DNA of 35,279 nucleotides, taken from NCBI GenBank assembly GCA_030834695.1, contig JAUQXK010000022.1, forward strand, positions 1-35,279, read 5' to 3'. Under the pieces are notes generated by a model. That model saw only the letters and a program-made list of their open reading frames with translations, was not told where the DNA came from and searched no databases. Within the stretch, counting starts at the first letter, position 1; every line of letters starts with the position of its first letter. This DNA is from Desulfobacterales bacterium. Lineage in GTDB: Bacteria; Desulfobacterota; Desulfobacteria; Desulfobacterales; SpSt-501. Positions 25,410 through 34,251 of the stretch are shown piece by piece. The translations under genes and the position numbers were made by a program.

Positions 25410-25540
25410 TCTTCCGCGATTCGAGACGATGCTCGCGGCACGAGCCGTCTGACACTGCGGTATACATAACCAACCTAAATTCATCATAAAAAGTTTTTTA
25501 TAGCTCGGGCAAGGAGTTGGAGCGCCTATGCAAATACAGG

Positions 25541-25556
25541 TGGCCTGGGATTTGCT
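25541..25556 (+). promoter_or_regulatory. Sigma-54 (-24/-12) promoter for the SDR/TRAP operon
   Basis: The site TGGCCTGGGATTTGCT keeps TGGC, the G at position 7, the TTGC core and the final T, with exactly ten bases between GG and GC. It differs from the consensus at positions 5 and 6. Transcription would start near 25567, giving a leader of about 150 bases before ATG 25721. Confidence 0.65.
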
Positions 25557-25720
25557 TGGGCGCTGGAGGCAAGCAAAGAAATGAATCCGAATTAGTCCTT
25601 TGACTAAATTCACCGTCCCTGAGAGAGGGCTGCCGACCGCTTCCGTTTCCGGCCCGACTTTCGGGCGCCGGTTCACATGCATCACACCCACCGCCTACAG
25701 GAGAAGGAGGAGCGTCATCC

Positions 25721-26560
25721 ATGGACATCCGTGAGCCAGAAATCACCCGGGAACAAATCCTCGTACTGAAAGACGACAACTTCACCGTCGGCAATGTGTG
25801 CATCGTCACGGGTGCTGGAACCGGGATCGGCCGGGCCACCGCGATCGCGGCCGCTGTGAACAATCTCATGACCGTAGGGCTCGACGTCAACGAAAAAGAG
25901 GGCAAAAAAACTCAAAAAATGGCCCGCGACATGGGCGGCCAGATGATCTTCATCAAAGCCGACCTTTGCCAGGACGAAGAAATCGCTCAAGCCGTCGCCG
26001 ACGCCGCCAAACTGGGGACGATCAAGTTCGTGGCCAACATCGCCGGCCTCCAGCACATCGACTCCATCGAGAACTTTCCCATGGAAAAGTACGACCTGAT
26101 GCAACGGCTCATGCTGCGGGCGCCCTTCCTGCTCTCCAAGCTGACGATCCCGCACATGCGCCAGAGCGGCAACGGCGAGGGAGTCATCGGCCACATGGCA
26201 TCCATCCACGCCCACATCTGCACCAAGAATAAGCCGGTCTACAACATCACCAAGTTCGGGCTGCGGGCGCTCGCCCAGTCGATTTCGGCCGAGGGCGAGG
26301 GCAAGATCCGCTCTTTTACCGTCAGCACCGGCTTCATCAAAACCCCGCTCGCCCTCAACCAGATCCCGGCCCAGGCAGCTCAGCGCGGCATCACACCGGA
26401 GGAAGTGGTCCGGGATGTCATGCTGGGCAAATCGAGGATCAAGGAGATGATGGACCCGATTGAAGTAGCCAACCTGTTCGTCTACGGGTTCTCGCGTCAC
26501 GCGCGTTTCCTCGTCGGCGGCGACCTGCTGTTCGACGGCGGCGTGGTGTTGACATATTGA
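25721..26560 (+). CDS. SDR-family NAD(P)-dependent dehydrogenase, 3-hydroxybutyrate-dehydrogenase-like
   Basis: This is a 279-residue classical short-chain dehydrogenase. It has the cofactor motif TGAGTGIG (30-37), D55 at the end of the second strand (favouring NAD), N106 in NIAG, the catalytic triad S161, Y174 and K178 (YNITK), and a C-terminal FLVGGDLLFDGG strand. The segment LQHIDSIENFPMEKYD resembles D-3-hydroxybutyrate dehydrogenases, so a hydroxy acid or its ester is a reasonable substrate guess. A 22-residue N-terminal extension precedes the Rossmann fold. AAGGAGGAG precedes ATG 25721. As first gene after a sigma-54 motif and upstream of TRAP genes, it is probably part of the same catabolic unit. 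Confidence 0.88.
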   Translation: MDIREPEITREQILVLKDDNFTVGNVCIVTGAGTGIGRATAIAAAVNNLMTVGLDVNEKEGKKTQKMARDMGGQMIFIKADLCQDEEIAQAVADAAKLGTIKFVANIAGLQHIDSIENFPMEKYDLMQRLMLRAPFLLSKLTIPHMRQSGNGEGVIGHMASIHAHICTKNKPVYNITKFGLRALAQSISAEGEGKIRSFTVSTGFIKTPLALNQIPAQAAQRGITPEEVVRDVMLGKSRIKEMMDPIEVANLFVYGFSRHARFLVGGDLLFDGGVVLTY

Positions 26561-26606
26561 TGAACTTAGTCATACAAAACTGCCTCTTCAAAATGCGGGG
26601 CGACGT

Positions 26607-26724
26607 TATTAAGGGTCTCATAATCGTCTTTACGTCGTCATTCCGGCCTGGATGCCCCCGTATCGTGGTACGGGGCAGGCTTATCACGTCCGGCATGACG
26701 GGACTATTTCGAGACGATTAATAA
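26607..26724. repeat. Dispersed repeat, family B, copy 2
   Basis: This 118-base element lies in the gap after the SDR gene. Its outer ends are related inverted repeats (TCTCATAATCGTC near the left end and GAGACGATTAAT at the right). Its core CCCCGTATCGTGGTACGGGG is palindromic. It is in the opposite orientation to copy 1 and lacks that copy's 47-base internal block. It has no coding capacity and may fold into a long hairpin in the operon transcript. Confidence 0.8.
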
Positions 26725-26758
26725 AACCGAAACGACAAAAGCACTGGATAGCCAACCA

Positions 26759-27067
26759 ATGTCCGAAACGGTCCAGATCATAGTCGGAATCATCCTTCTC
26801 GTCGGAGTTTACGTCTTCACCCAGGCGGTGGTGGGCTACCGCATCAAGCGCGCCGCTCGCGGCATCGTGCGCGACCTCGACTTCAAGAAAGCCTACAGCG
26901 CCGAGTCGGCGATCGAACTGCCCTATGCCAAATCCAGCCTGTTCCGAATCGGATTGCGGGATTTTCGGCCGAAGGCCGTCTCGGCCCTGGTTCAGGGCGG
27001 AGTCATTACCCAAACCGCGGCCGGCAAGTATTTTTTATCGAAACGTCCCCAGGACCTAAACTTTTAG
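26759..27067 (+). CDS. Small single-pass membrane protein, unknown function
   Basis: This 102-residue protein has one N-terminal transmembrane helix (about 6-26, IIVGIILLVGVYVFTQAVVG). A basic juxtamembrane segment (YRIKRAARG) follows, placing the rest in the cytoplasm. Residues about 55-95 (RDFRPKAVSALVQGGVITQ, then AGKYFLSKRP) resemble the helix-strand end of a winged-helix fold, but this is too short to name. It starts 35 bases after a repeat and lies upstream of the TRAP genes, with no strong ribosome binding site. The family is not recognised. Confidence 0.6.
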   Translation: MSETVQIIVGIILLVGVYVFTQAVVGYRIKRAARGIVRDLDFKKAYSAESAIELPYAKSSLFRIGLRDFRPKAVSALVQGGVITQTAAGKYFLSKRPQDLNF

Positions 27068-27186
27068 ACGCAGGGCGCCGCATGGTCGCCCGTCAACTCG
27101 GAAGGAGGTGATGGCAGCTCCAGAGCGTTTCGGATCGGAAACCGCAACCTTTATCTCGACCATCAAACCATTCAGGAGAAAATGAG

Positions 27187-28356
27187 ATGAAAAAAATCGC
27201 ATGGGCAGTTCTGATCGCGTTTGTAGCCGTGGCCTTCGTCGCCATGGGGCCGACCAACTCCTTTGCTCAGCAGCAGCAAAAGAAAATAGAGAAATTCGGC
27301 GAAGACAAGCGCATCCAGGAATGGAGCAAAAAGAAATTCGAAACCTCCAACAAGACTATCAACTGGCGCATGAGCGACCCGTGGGGCGGGCTGAACTTCC
27401 ACGACATGGCGATTCACTTTGCGGACACCGTGCGCGCCTGCTCCGGCGGCCGCCTGAACATCAAGGTCTTCCCGACCGGCGCCATCGTCCCGGCCATGGA
27501 AATCTTCGAGGCGACCTCCAAGGGCACGCTGGATGCCTTCCACTCCTGGCCCGGCTACTGGAAGGGCAGAAACGAGGCTTTCTGTGCCTACGCCTCCGTG
27601 CCCTTTGGCCTCGACAACGAGGGCTACAACATCTGGTACTATGAGCGCGGCGGCAAGGCGATGTTCGACGAACTCTACGGCCGTTTCGGGATGGTGCCCT
27701 TCTTCTGCGGCAACGTCGGCATGGAGATCGGCATGCACTCCAACAAGCGCGCCACGAAGCTTGAAGACTTCAAAGGCATGAAAGTCCGCACCGTCGGCTG
27801 GTACATGGACATCCTGACCAAGATGGGCGTTTCCGTCACGCCCCTGCCCGGCGCCGAAGTCTACCTGGCGCTCGAGCGCGGCGTCGTCGACGCCGCGGAG
27901 TTCAGCTCGCCGTCCGCCAACATCCCTGCCGGGTTCCATGAAATCACCAAGTTCGCCATCATGCCCGGCGTGCACCAGCCCTCCTGCCAGTTCGACGTAG
28001 CCATCAACAAGAAGAAGTGGGACGAGCTGCCCGACGACCTGAAGATCATCGTCGAGACCGCCGCCAAGGAGACCCAGCTGTGGTCGAACGCCTGGCAGGA
28101 AAACCTCAACATCGAGGCCCTGAAGATCATGGGCAAGACCACCGAGTTCGTGAAGATGGACGATGCCGCCATCGTGGCCTTTGCCAAGGCGTCGTTCGAA
28201 TACCTGGACGATCTGGCCGCCAAGGACCCGGACGTGAAGAAGGTCCTGGATTCCCAGGAAAAGTTCAAGGAAGAATACGCCCAGTGGCGCGATCTGCGCG
28301 GCCGCCTGGCCCCCTGGCCCAAGGCGGACGTCCTCAAAGGCCGACTGACCCAGTAA
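27187..28356 (+). CDS. dctP: TRAP transporter substrate-binding protein (DctP family)
   Basis: This is a 389-residue periplasmic solute receptor. The signal peptide is about 1-27 (hydrophobic core AVLIAFVAVAFVAM, cleavage after SFA). Family segments include GGRLNIKVFPTGAIVPAMEIFEA, the ligand-carboxylate strand with the conserved arginine in FKGMKVRTVG, and YLALERGVVDAAEFSSPS. Acids are the usual ligands of this class; the aromatic-rich pocket region (WPGYWKGRNEAF) suggests something larger than a C4-dicarboxylate, but this is inference. AGGAGA precedes ATG 27187. The length is above the usual roughly 330 because of a Gln/Lys-rich N-terminal linker and a long C-terminal helix region. Confidence 0.94.
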   Translation: MKKIAWAVLIAFVAVAFVAMGPTNSFAQQQQKKIEKFGEDKRIQEWSKKKFETSNKTINWRMSDPWGGLNFHDMAIHFADTVRACSGGRLNIKVFPTGAIVPAMEIFEATSKGTLDAFHSWPGYWKGRNEAFCAYASVPFGLDNEGYNIWYYERGGKAMFDELYGRFGMVPFFCGNVGMEIGMHSNKRATKLEDFKGMKVRTVGWYMDILTKMGVSVTPLPGAEVYLALERGVVDAAEFSSPSANIPAGFHEITKFAIMPGVHQPSCQFDVAINKKKWDELPDDLKIIVETAAKETQLWSNAWQENLNIEALKIMGKTTEFVKMDDAAIVAFAKASFEYLDDLAAKDPDVKKVLDSQEKFKEEYAQWRDLRGRLAPWPKADVLKGRLTQ

Positions 28357-28434
28357 ACCCGTGATGCGCGTGCCCCGCGGCGGCTTCCCACCGCGGGGCA
28401 CCTGTCTTCGCATCCGGAGGAAAGGATTCAACCC

Positions 28435-28934
28435 ATGCTGAAACAATTCGTCCGCACGGTCGACGCGGTCAACCAGTTCGTCGGCCGTTTCACGTCCTAC
28501 CTGCTCGTCCCCCTCGTGGCCGTGGTGTGCTACGAGGTGTTCATGCGCAAACTGTTCAACCTGCCCACGGTCTGGGCCTTCGAGATGACGGTCTATATTT
28601 ACGGGTTCCACTACATGATGGCCATGGGCGTGACGATGCTCTACGACAAGCACATCCGCATCGATATCATCACCCTGCAGCTGCCCCAGAAGATCCAGCT
28701 CATCCTGCGGCTGATCACGTTCTGGCTGGTCTTCGTGCCTTTCATCGGCGCCATGCTCTGGGCCGGGACCGAATACGCGGCCAAATCCTGGATGCAGTGG
28801 GAGCACAGCTGGAGTGCCTGGAAACCCCCGCTCTACCCGTTCAAAACCGTGATCCCGGTGTCCCTCGCCCTGCTCTTCATCCAGGGGTTCGCCAACTTCA
28901 TCAAGGAATGGTACCAGCTTAAGGGGGAGAAGAT

Positions 28935-28938
<4 letters not shown>
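28435..28938 (+). CDS. dctQ: TRAP transporter small permease (DctQ family)
   Basis: This 167-residue membrane protein has four transmembrane helices and the family signature near the first two helices (EVFMRKLFNLPTVWAFEM, then a helix ending in the DKHIRIDI motif). It pairs with DctM in the inner membrane and helps couple the sodium-driven transport cycle. GGAGGAAAGG lies upstream. Its stop overlaps the start of the large permease gene (ATGA). Confidence 0.93.
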
Positions 28939-30272
<1,334 letters not shown>

Positions 30273-30287
30273 GGGGCATTCATGTCT

Positions 30288-30317
30288 AAAAAAGCCCCGC
30301 TCCGGCGGGGCTTTTTT
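30288..30317 (+). terminator. Rho-independent terminator after the TRAP genes
   Basis: AAAAAAGCCCCGC, loop TCCG, GCGGGGCTTTTTT form a compact GC stem flanked by A and T runs. It lies 15 bases after the DctM stop and would work on either strand, mainly on the plus strand here. Confidence 0.95.
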
Positions 30318-30335
30318 GTAGAAAAAGTTTTTTCA

Positions 30336-30387
30336 TGTGGGAGCGGCTTTCAGCCGCGATCTCTGGTCGATAAACTCCGCTCCCACA
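30336..30387. repeat. REP-like palindromic element
   Basis: TGTGGGAGCGG at 30336-30346 pairs with CCGCTCCCACA at 30377-30387, and the left half holds an inner hairpin GCGGCTTTCAGCCGC. The motif is close to the REP elements known in Pseudomonas and other proteobacteria. It follows directly on the TRAP terminator. Confidence 0.7.
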
Positions 30388-30398
30388 AACACAGTGAT

Positions 30399-30570
30399 AT
30401 TAATCGTCTCATAATTGTACTTACGTCGTCATTCCTGCGAAAGCCTGAATTTAGTGGCCCCGGCGCCTGCCCCGGACATCATTGATCCGGGGTTCGCCGG
30501 GGCGGGCTCCGAACCCTGGATGCCGGGACAGGTCCGGCATGACCATACGATTTCGGGACAGATAATAATT
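30399..30570. repeat. Dispersed repeat, family B, copy 3
   Basis: This 172-base element begins ATTAATCGTCTCATAATTG and CTTACGTCGTCATTCC, like copy 2, and ends TCCGGCATGACCATACGATTTCGGGACAG (split here by eye into GTCCGGCATGAC and the following degenerate end). The interior differs and contains its own palindromic stretches (TGATCCGGGGTTCGCCGGGG). It fills the gap between the TRAP genes and the next gene and has no coding capacity. Confidence 0.7.
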
Positions 30571-30610
30571 CCATCCTTTCCCTTAAACCCAAGATAACGA
30601 GGAGGCTCTT

Positions 30611-31525
30611 ATGCCGCAGAAAAAACCGTCCAAGCTGCCTCTTAAAAAATTCGCCATGGTCGGGACCGGCATCCAGGGCACCCAGATCGCCATGATCGCC
30701 GCCCGCACCGGCTACGAGGTCACGGTGTTCGACCCGCGCGAGGGCGCCTTCCGCCAGACTTTCGAAAAACTGCGCGCCGACCTCAAGGCCAAGAAAGTCT
30801 CGCCGATCATCCCCTGGAACCAGTGGGAGGCCTGCGCCCGGAACGTCCGCCAGGTGCAGGACCTGCGCGAGGCGGTCCGGGATGCCGATCTCGTCCTCGA
30901 GGCCGTGCCGGAAAATCTTGAAATAAAGAAAAAAGTCTGGAAGGAGATCGGTGCAAAGGCCGCACCCGGCGCCATTCTCGCCACCAACAGCTCATCCATG
31001 CCGGTCTCGCGCATGGAAAAAGCCGGCGGCCGGCCCGAGCAGGTACTGAACATCCACTTCTACTTCCCCATGCAGGGCGTCAACATGGTGGACATCATGG
31101 GTGGCACCCGCACGCGGGCCGACGTCATGGAGAAGGGTGTCGCCTGGATCAAGTCGATCGGGTTCGTGCCGCTCACGGTCAAGAAGGAGTTGCTCGGCTT
31201 TTGCTTCAACCGCGTCTGGCGGGCCATCAAGCGCGAGACGCTCTACATGTGGGGCAACGGGTTCGTGGACTTCATGGACGTGGACCGGGCCTGGATGATC
31301 TTCACGCGCATGAAAGAGGGACCGTTCGCGCTCATGGACAAGGTGGGCCTGGACGTGATCTGGGACATCGAGATGGTCTATTACAACGACTCCAAGGACC
31401 CCAAAGACCACCCGCCTCAGGCATTGAAAGACATGATTGATCGCGGGGAATTGGGCGTCAAGAGCGGCAAGGGGTTTTACACGTATCCGGATCCGGTGTT
31501 CCTGAGCCCGGACTTTTTCAAATAA
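30611..31525 (+). CDS. 3-hydroxyacyl-CoA dehydrogenase-like NAD-dependent oxidoreductase
   Basis: This 304-residue, two-domain protein has a Rossmann motif GTGIQG (18-23), D41 after the second strand, and VPENLEIK near 99. The catalytic region has S127-129, H149 and N200, and the C-terminus has the usual LGVKSGKGFYTYP. The fold should oxidise a 3-hydroxyacyl-CoA or a related hydroxy acid with NAD. Two active-site changes stand out: the Glu that normally pairs with the catalytic His is D161, and the Asn in the HFFNP motif is F152 (HFYFP). These suggest an unusual substrate. GGAGG precedes ATG 30611. It has its own terminator and no thiolase or enoyl-CoA hydratase beside it. Confidence 0.88.
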   Translation: MPQKKPSKLPLKKFAMVGTGIQGTQIAMIAARTGYEVTVFDPREGAFRQTFEKLRADLKAKKVSPIIPWNQWEACARNVRQVQDLREAVRDADLVLEAVPENLEIKKKVWKEIGAKAAPGAILATNSSSMPVSRMEKAGGRPEQVLNIHFYFPMQGVNMVDIMGGTRTRADVMEKGVAWIKSIGFVPLTVKKELLGFCFNRVWRAIKRETLYMWGNGFVDFMDVDRAWMIFTRMKEGPFALMDKVGLDVIWDIEMVYYNDSKDPKDHPPQALKDMIDRGELGVKSGKGFYTYPDPVFLSPDFFK

Positions 31526-31527
31526 AC

Positions 31528-31558
31528 ATCCGCCGGCAAACACCGGCGGATACTTTTG
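31528..31558 (+). terminator. Rho-independent terminator after the 3-hydroxyacyl-CoA dehydrogenase-like gene
   Basis: ATCCGCCGG (31528-31536) and CCGGCGGAT (31543-31551) form a perfect nine-base stem with a six-base loop, followed by ACTTTTG. It starts two bases after the stop codon. Confidence 0.85.
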
Positions 31559-31565
31559 TAACAAG

Positions 31566-32804
31566 TTGAGCAAGCAATCGAAAGGTGTGACAACGGCCGC
31601 AGGCAACCTCCTGACGCTTCCCGGGCTGGTGGCCCTGGCAGTCGTTTTTCTCCTGGCGGCGTGGTATTCGCAGCCCGCCATCCTGATGCTGACCGGCCTG
31701 TTCCTGTCCACCGCCGGCCTGGCCCGCCTGTGGAACCGGTTCGCCCTGACCGGTGTCTGGGCCGAACGGGACCTGGAGACCACGCGCTTTTTCCCGGGCG
31801 AGCCCATCGAGTGCACCCTGCGGCTGTTCAACCGCAAGCCCCTGCCGTTGCCCTGGGTTCAGCTTGAACACGACCTGCCGCCGGAATTCGTCCTGGTTGA
31901 ACCGGCCGGGCGCCGGAACGAGACGCCGATCCGGCGAGCGGCTGCCTTGCTCTGGTACCGCAGCATTACATGGAAGCTCAGGCTGGCCGGCGAGCGGCGC
32001 GGCTACTACCCACTCGGCCCGATGAAGCTCACGTCCGGGGACTTCCTGGGCCTTTATTCCCGCTCGCGGCTGGATGGGAACCCAACGCACCTCATTGTTT
32101 ACCCGCATATCTTTCCGGTCGACACGCGCTTGATCCCCTCGCTGCACCCCATGGGAGAGTTTCAGGCCGTTCGGCCCATGTTCCGGGACCCCACCCATAC
32201 GATCGGCGTGCGGGAATACCTCCGCAGCGACAGCCTCAAATTCATCCACTGGAAGGCCACCGCCCGCCGGGGCGACCTCCAGGTGAAAGTGCTCGCCGCC
32301 ACAACCGCTTTCAAGGTTGCCTTGTTTCTGGACGTAGACAGCTTCCGGTCGGATGACGCTTTCGCCGAAGCCGATTTTGAGCTCGGGATCAGCATGGCCG
32401 GCTCCATCGCGACGGTGCTCTGCGAGCGCGGGAGCCCGGTGGGGTTGTTCGTAAACACCCGGTTGGCCGACACCGGCCAGCCGGCCGTGATCGCACCCGG
32501 CGCCGGCCGCAGCCGGATCGTGGAAATCCTCGAAACCCTGGCCAAGGTCACCGGACGCAGCAGCGGCCCGGCGGCCGCCTTCTTGGACGCCCAGAAATTT
32601 TGCCTCGCTGCCGGCACGACCTTGATTTTCCTGGTAGCGCGACCGGCGGATGGATTTGCGGACCTGCTGGCCGGCTTGAAATCGACCGGTTTCAAAGTCC
32701 TGATGCTGCTCGTCGGCGAGCAGGCCGATCCGGCCGTGCCGCCCGGCGTTCCCTGGCACCGGGTCCGCCGCTCCGACGACCTGGCCGGAGACGCGCGGCC
32801 GTGA
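31566..32804 (+). CDS. DUF58-domain membrane-associated protein
   Basis: This 412-residue protein has one or two N-terminal hydrophobic segments (about 15-52), a beta-rich region, and then the DUF58 hallmark FRDPTHTIGVREYLRSDSLKFIHWKATAR near 210-238. A von-Willebrand-A-like remainder follows, including ALFLDVDSF. Proteins of this family commonly pair with MoxR ATPases, as here two genes downstream. The start is uncertain: TTG 31566 opens the frame without a visible ribosome binding site, and GTG 31587 is an alternative. The DUF4129-type gene overlaps its stop (GTGA). Confidence 0.85.
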   Translation: MSKQSKGVTTAAGNLLTLPGLVALAVVFLLAAWYSQPAILMLTGLFLSTAGLARLWNRFALTGVWAERDLETTRFFPGEPIECTLRLFNRKPLPLPWVQLEHDLPPEFVLVEPAGRRNETPIRRAAALLWYRSITWKLRLAGERRGYYPLGPMKLTSGDFLGLYSRSRLDGNPTHLIVYPHIFPVDTRLIPSLHPMGEFQAVRPMFRDPTHTIGVREYLRSDSLKFIHWKATARRGDLQVKVLAATTAFKVALFLDVDSFRSDDAFAEADFELGISMAGSIATVLCERGSPVGLFVNTRLADTGQPAVIAPGAGRSRIVEILETLAKVTGRSSGPAAAFLDAQKFCLAAGTTLIFLVARPADGFADLLAGLKSTGFKVLMLLVGEQADPAVPPGVPWHRVRRSDDLAGDARP

Positions 32805-34249
32805 AGCACACCGTACCCAAAACGGCCGGCCCTCTTTTCGTCGGAGGCATGGAAGCCTGCTGGATGATCAGCGTACTCTGGCTGGTGGAATCCCGGGTTG
32901 CACCGCAAGCGCTTCCCGTGCCGTGGGCGATGATAGGGGTTCCACTCGCTTTCGCCCTGGGCCGGCTCGCACGGGCGCTCTCCCGTCCCCGACGGATCGC
33001 GGTTTTCCTTGCTGCCGGCCTGGCCTGGAACCTGGCACTGGTCAGGTTTTCGACTTTTCCGGCGGCGGCTCCGATGGGACCCGCCGGGTTGGCGGATCTC
33101 GTCTCCGCGCTTTTTCAGGGAAGAGGCGGTCCCAACCCGCTCCAGATGACGACGCTGGCAGCGGCCGCCGCCTGGGTCGCCGGCCTGCGGTTGTCGGTCC
33201 GGCCGGCGGGCTTCGAGCAGATCCTCAGCGAGTTCCAGTTCGGCCTGCCGGTCCTGCTCTGCGTTTTTTTCTGCGCGGCCCAATGGGGAACCCCGTTGCC
33301 GGCCGCGTTGCCGGTGGTGTTCATCTTTTTCACGTTGTTTCTGTTGGGCATGGCTGCGGTCCGCAGCCAGGAAGCCGGCGGACGGTTAGGGGGCGAAATG
33401 CGGTCCCGCTGGTTTCTCACCTTCGCGTTGCACGCCGCCATGGCCCTGGGGGCGGGCTTGCTTCTGACGATCGTCGTTACGCCGGAGGTGCTGACGATCA
33501 TCCTCGCCTTTTTGCAGGCGGCATGGGATGCCGTGATGGAGTGGGTCGTCCGATTTATCACGTTTCTGGCGCGGTTGATCCCCCAGCCGGAGCTGAAGCC
33601 GGTCGGCATCGGTACCGGCTCCGGGCCGCCGCCGCAGAATCCGGCCAGCTTCCCCGACCTCTTGAGCATCCCGGACTACGTGCGCCGGGTTGCCGCATTT
33701 TTGGTTTCAGCCTTCTGGGTCGTGCTGTTCGCCGTTTGTCTCTGGCGCGTGGCCTCTCAGATCGCGGCCTGGCTGCGCGGGCAGATGAACGGCTTGGAAA
33801 CCGCGCAGATTGAGTCTCTGCCGGGGTCCTTCCGGCAGGATCTGCTGCGACTGCTGCGTTATATCCGTCGGCGGGTTGCGGGATGGATCGGCTGGCTGCG
33901 ATATGCCATCGGCCGGGGGCTTTCGAAAAAATCGACGCCGGATGAGTCCTCGGCCGTGCGGCGGGTGTACCGCGGGCTGCTGGCCTGGGCCGCCGCCAAC
34001 GGCTGCCCGCGGCGTCGCCACCAAACCCCGCACGAGTTTCTCGGCCGCCTCTGCGAATGGCTCCCGCAGGCTCGCGTCCAGTTGACGCAGATCACCGCGC
34101 ATTACGCCGCGGTGCGCTACGGAGGTCGCCGGCCGGACGCTCAGGCCGTTAAAACCCTTGAGCAAACCTGGCAGGATGTGCGACAAATACGAAAACGATC
34201 GAAAAACTTTGCCAAACGAACACGGTTTGAGGCAAGGAGAAATTGTTAG
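32801..34249 (+). CDS. Polytopic membrane protein with C-terminal DUF4129-like domain
   Basis: This 482-residue protein has about seven or eight transmembrane segments in the first 330 residues. A Pro-rich loop (about 268-285) precedes the last segment. The cytoplasmic end (about 360-470) carries a DUF4129-like pattern (VRRVYRGLLAWAAANGCPRRRHQTPHEFL). It resembles the membrane part of transglutaminase-like proteins usually coded with MoxR and DUF58, but no transglutaminase Cys-His-Asp core is seen. GTG 32801 overlaps the preceding stop by four bases, and the MoxR start lies three bases past its stop. Function is unknown beyond the MoxR system. Confidence 0.75.
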   Translation: MKHTVPKTAGPLFVGGMEACWMISVLWLVESRVAPQALPVPWAMIGVPLAFALGRLARALSRPRRIAVFLAAGLAWNLALVRFSTFPAAAPMGPAGLADLVSALFQGRGGPNPLQMTTLAAAAAWVAGLRLSVRPAGFEQILSEFQFGLPVLLCVFFCAAQWGTPLPAALPVVFIFFTLFLLGMAAVRSQEAGGRLGGEMRSRWFLTFALHAAMALGAGLLLTIVVTPEVLTIILAFLQAAWDAVMEWVVRFITFLARLIPQPELKPVGIGTGSGPPPQNPASFPDLLSIPDYVRRVAAFLVSAFWVVLFAVCLWRVASQIAAWLRGQMNGLETAQIESLPGSFRQDLLRLLRYIRRRVAGWIGWLRYAIGRGLSKKSTPDESSAVRRVYRGLLAWAAANGCPRRRHQTPHEFLGRLCEWLPQARVQLTQITAHYAAVRYGGRRPDAQAVKTLEQTWQDVRQIRKRSKNFAKRTRFEARRNC

Positions 34250-34251
34250 CG

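Larger units (their letters stand above)
24897..25720. other. Divergent control region between CoA-transferase and SDR/TRAP operons
   Basis: This 824-base region has no convincing gene and is clearly more AT-rich than its surroundings between about 24960 and 25500. It holds two -24/-12 promoter motifs facing outward and a perfect 8-base inverted repeat between them, each listed separately. The open frame 25164-25469 has no recognisable motif and no good ribosome binding site. AT-rich stretches such as TTTATTTTTAAATAAA could favour DNA bending, as at IHF sites, although I found no exact IHF consensus. Confidence 0.6.

Noticed and set aside
25164-25469. Plus-strand 101-codon frame in the AT-rich divergent region
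   Set aside because: It has no ribosome binding site or protein-like pattern and overlaps candidate regulatory sequence.
27112-27127. Possible -24/-12 promoter just before dctP
   Set aside because: The GG and GC spacing fits, but the TT of the -12 element and the final A/T are missing, so it is a poor match.
27172-28806. Minus-strand 544-codon frame opposite dctP and dctQ
   Set aside because: It is a shadow of two clear TRAP genes, with a composition dominated by His, Asp and Gly as expected from antisense reading.
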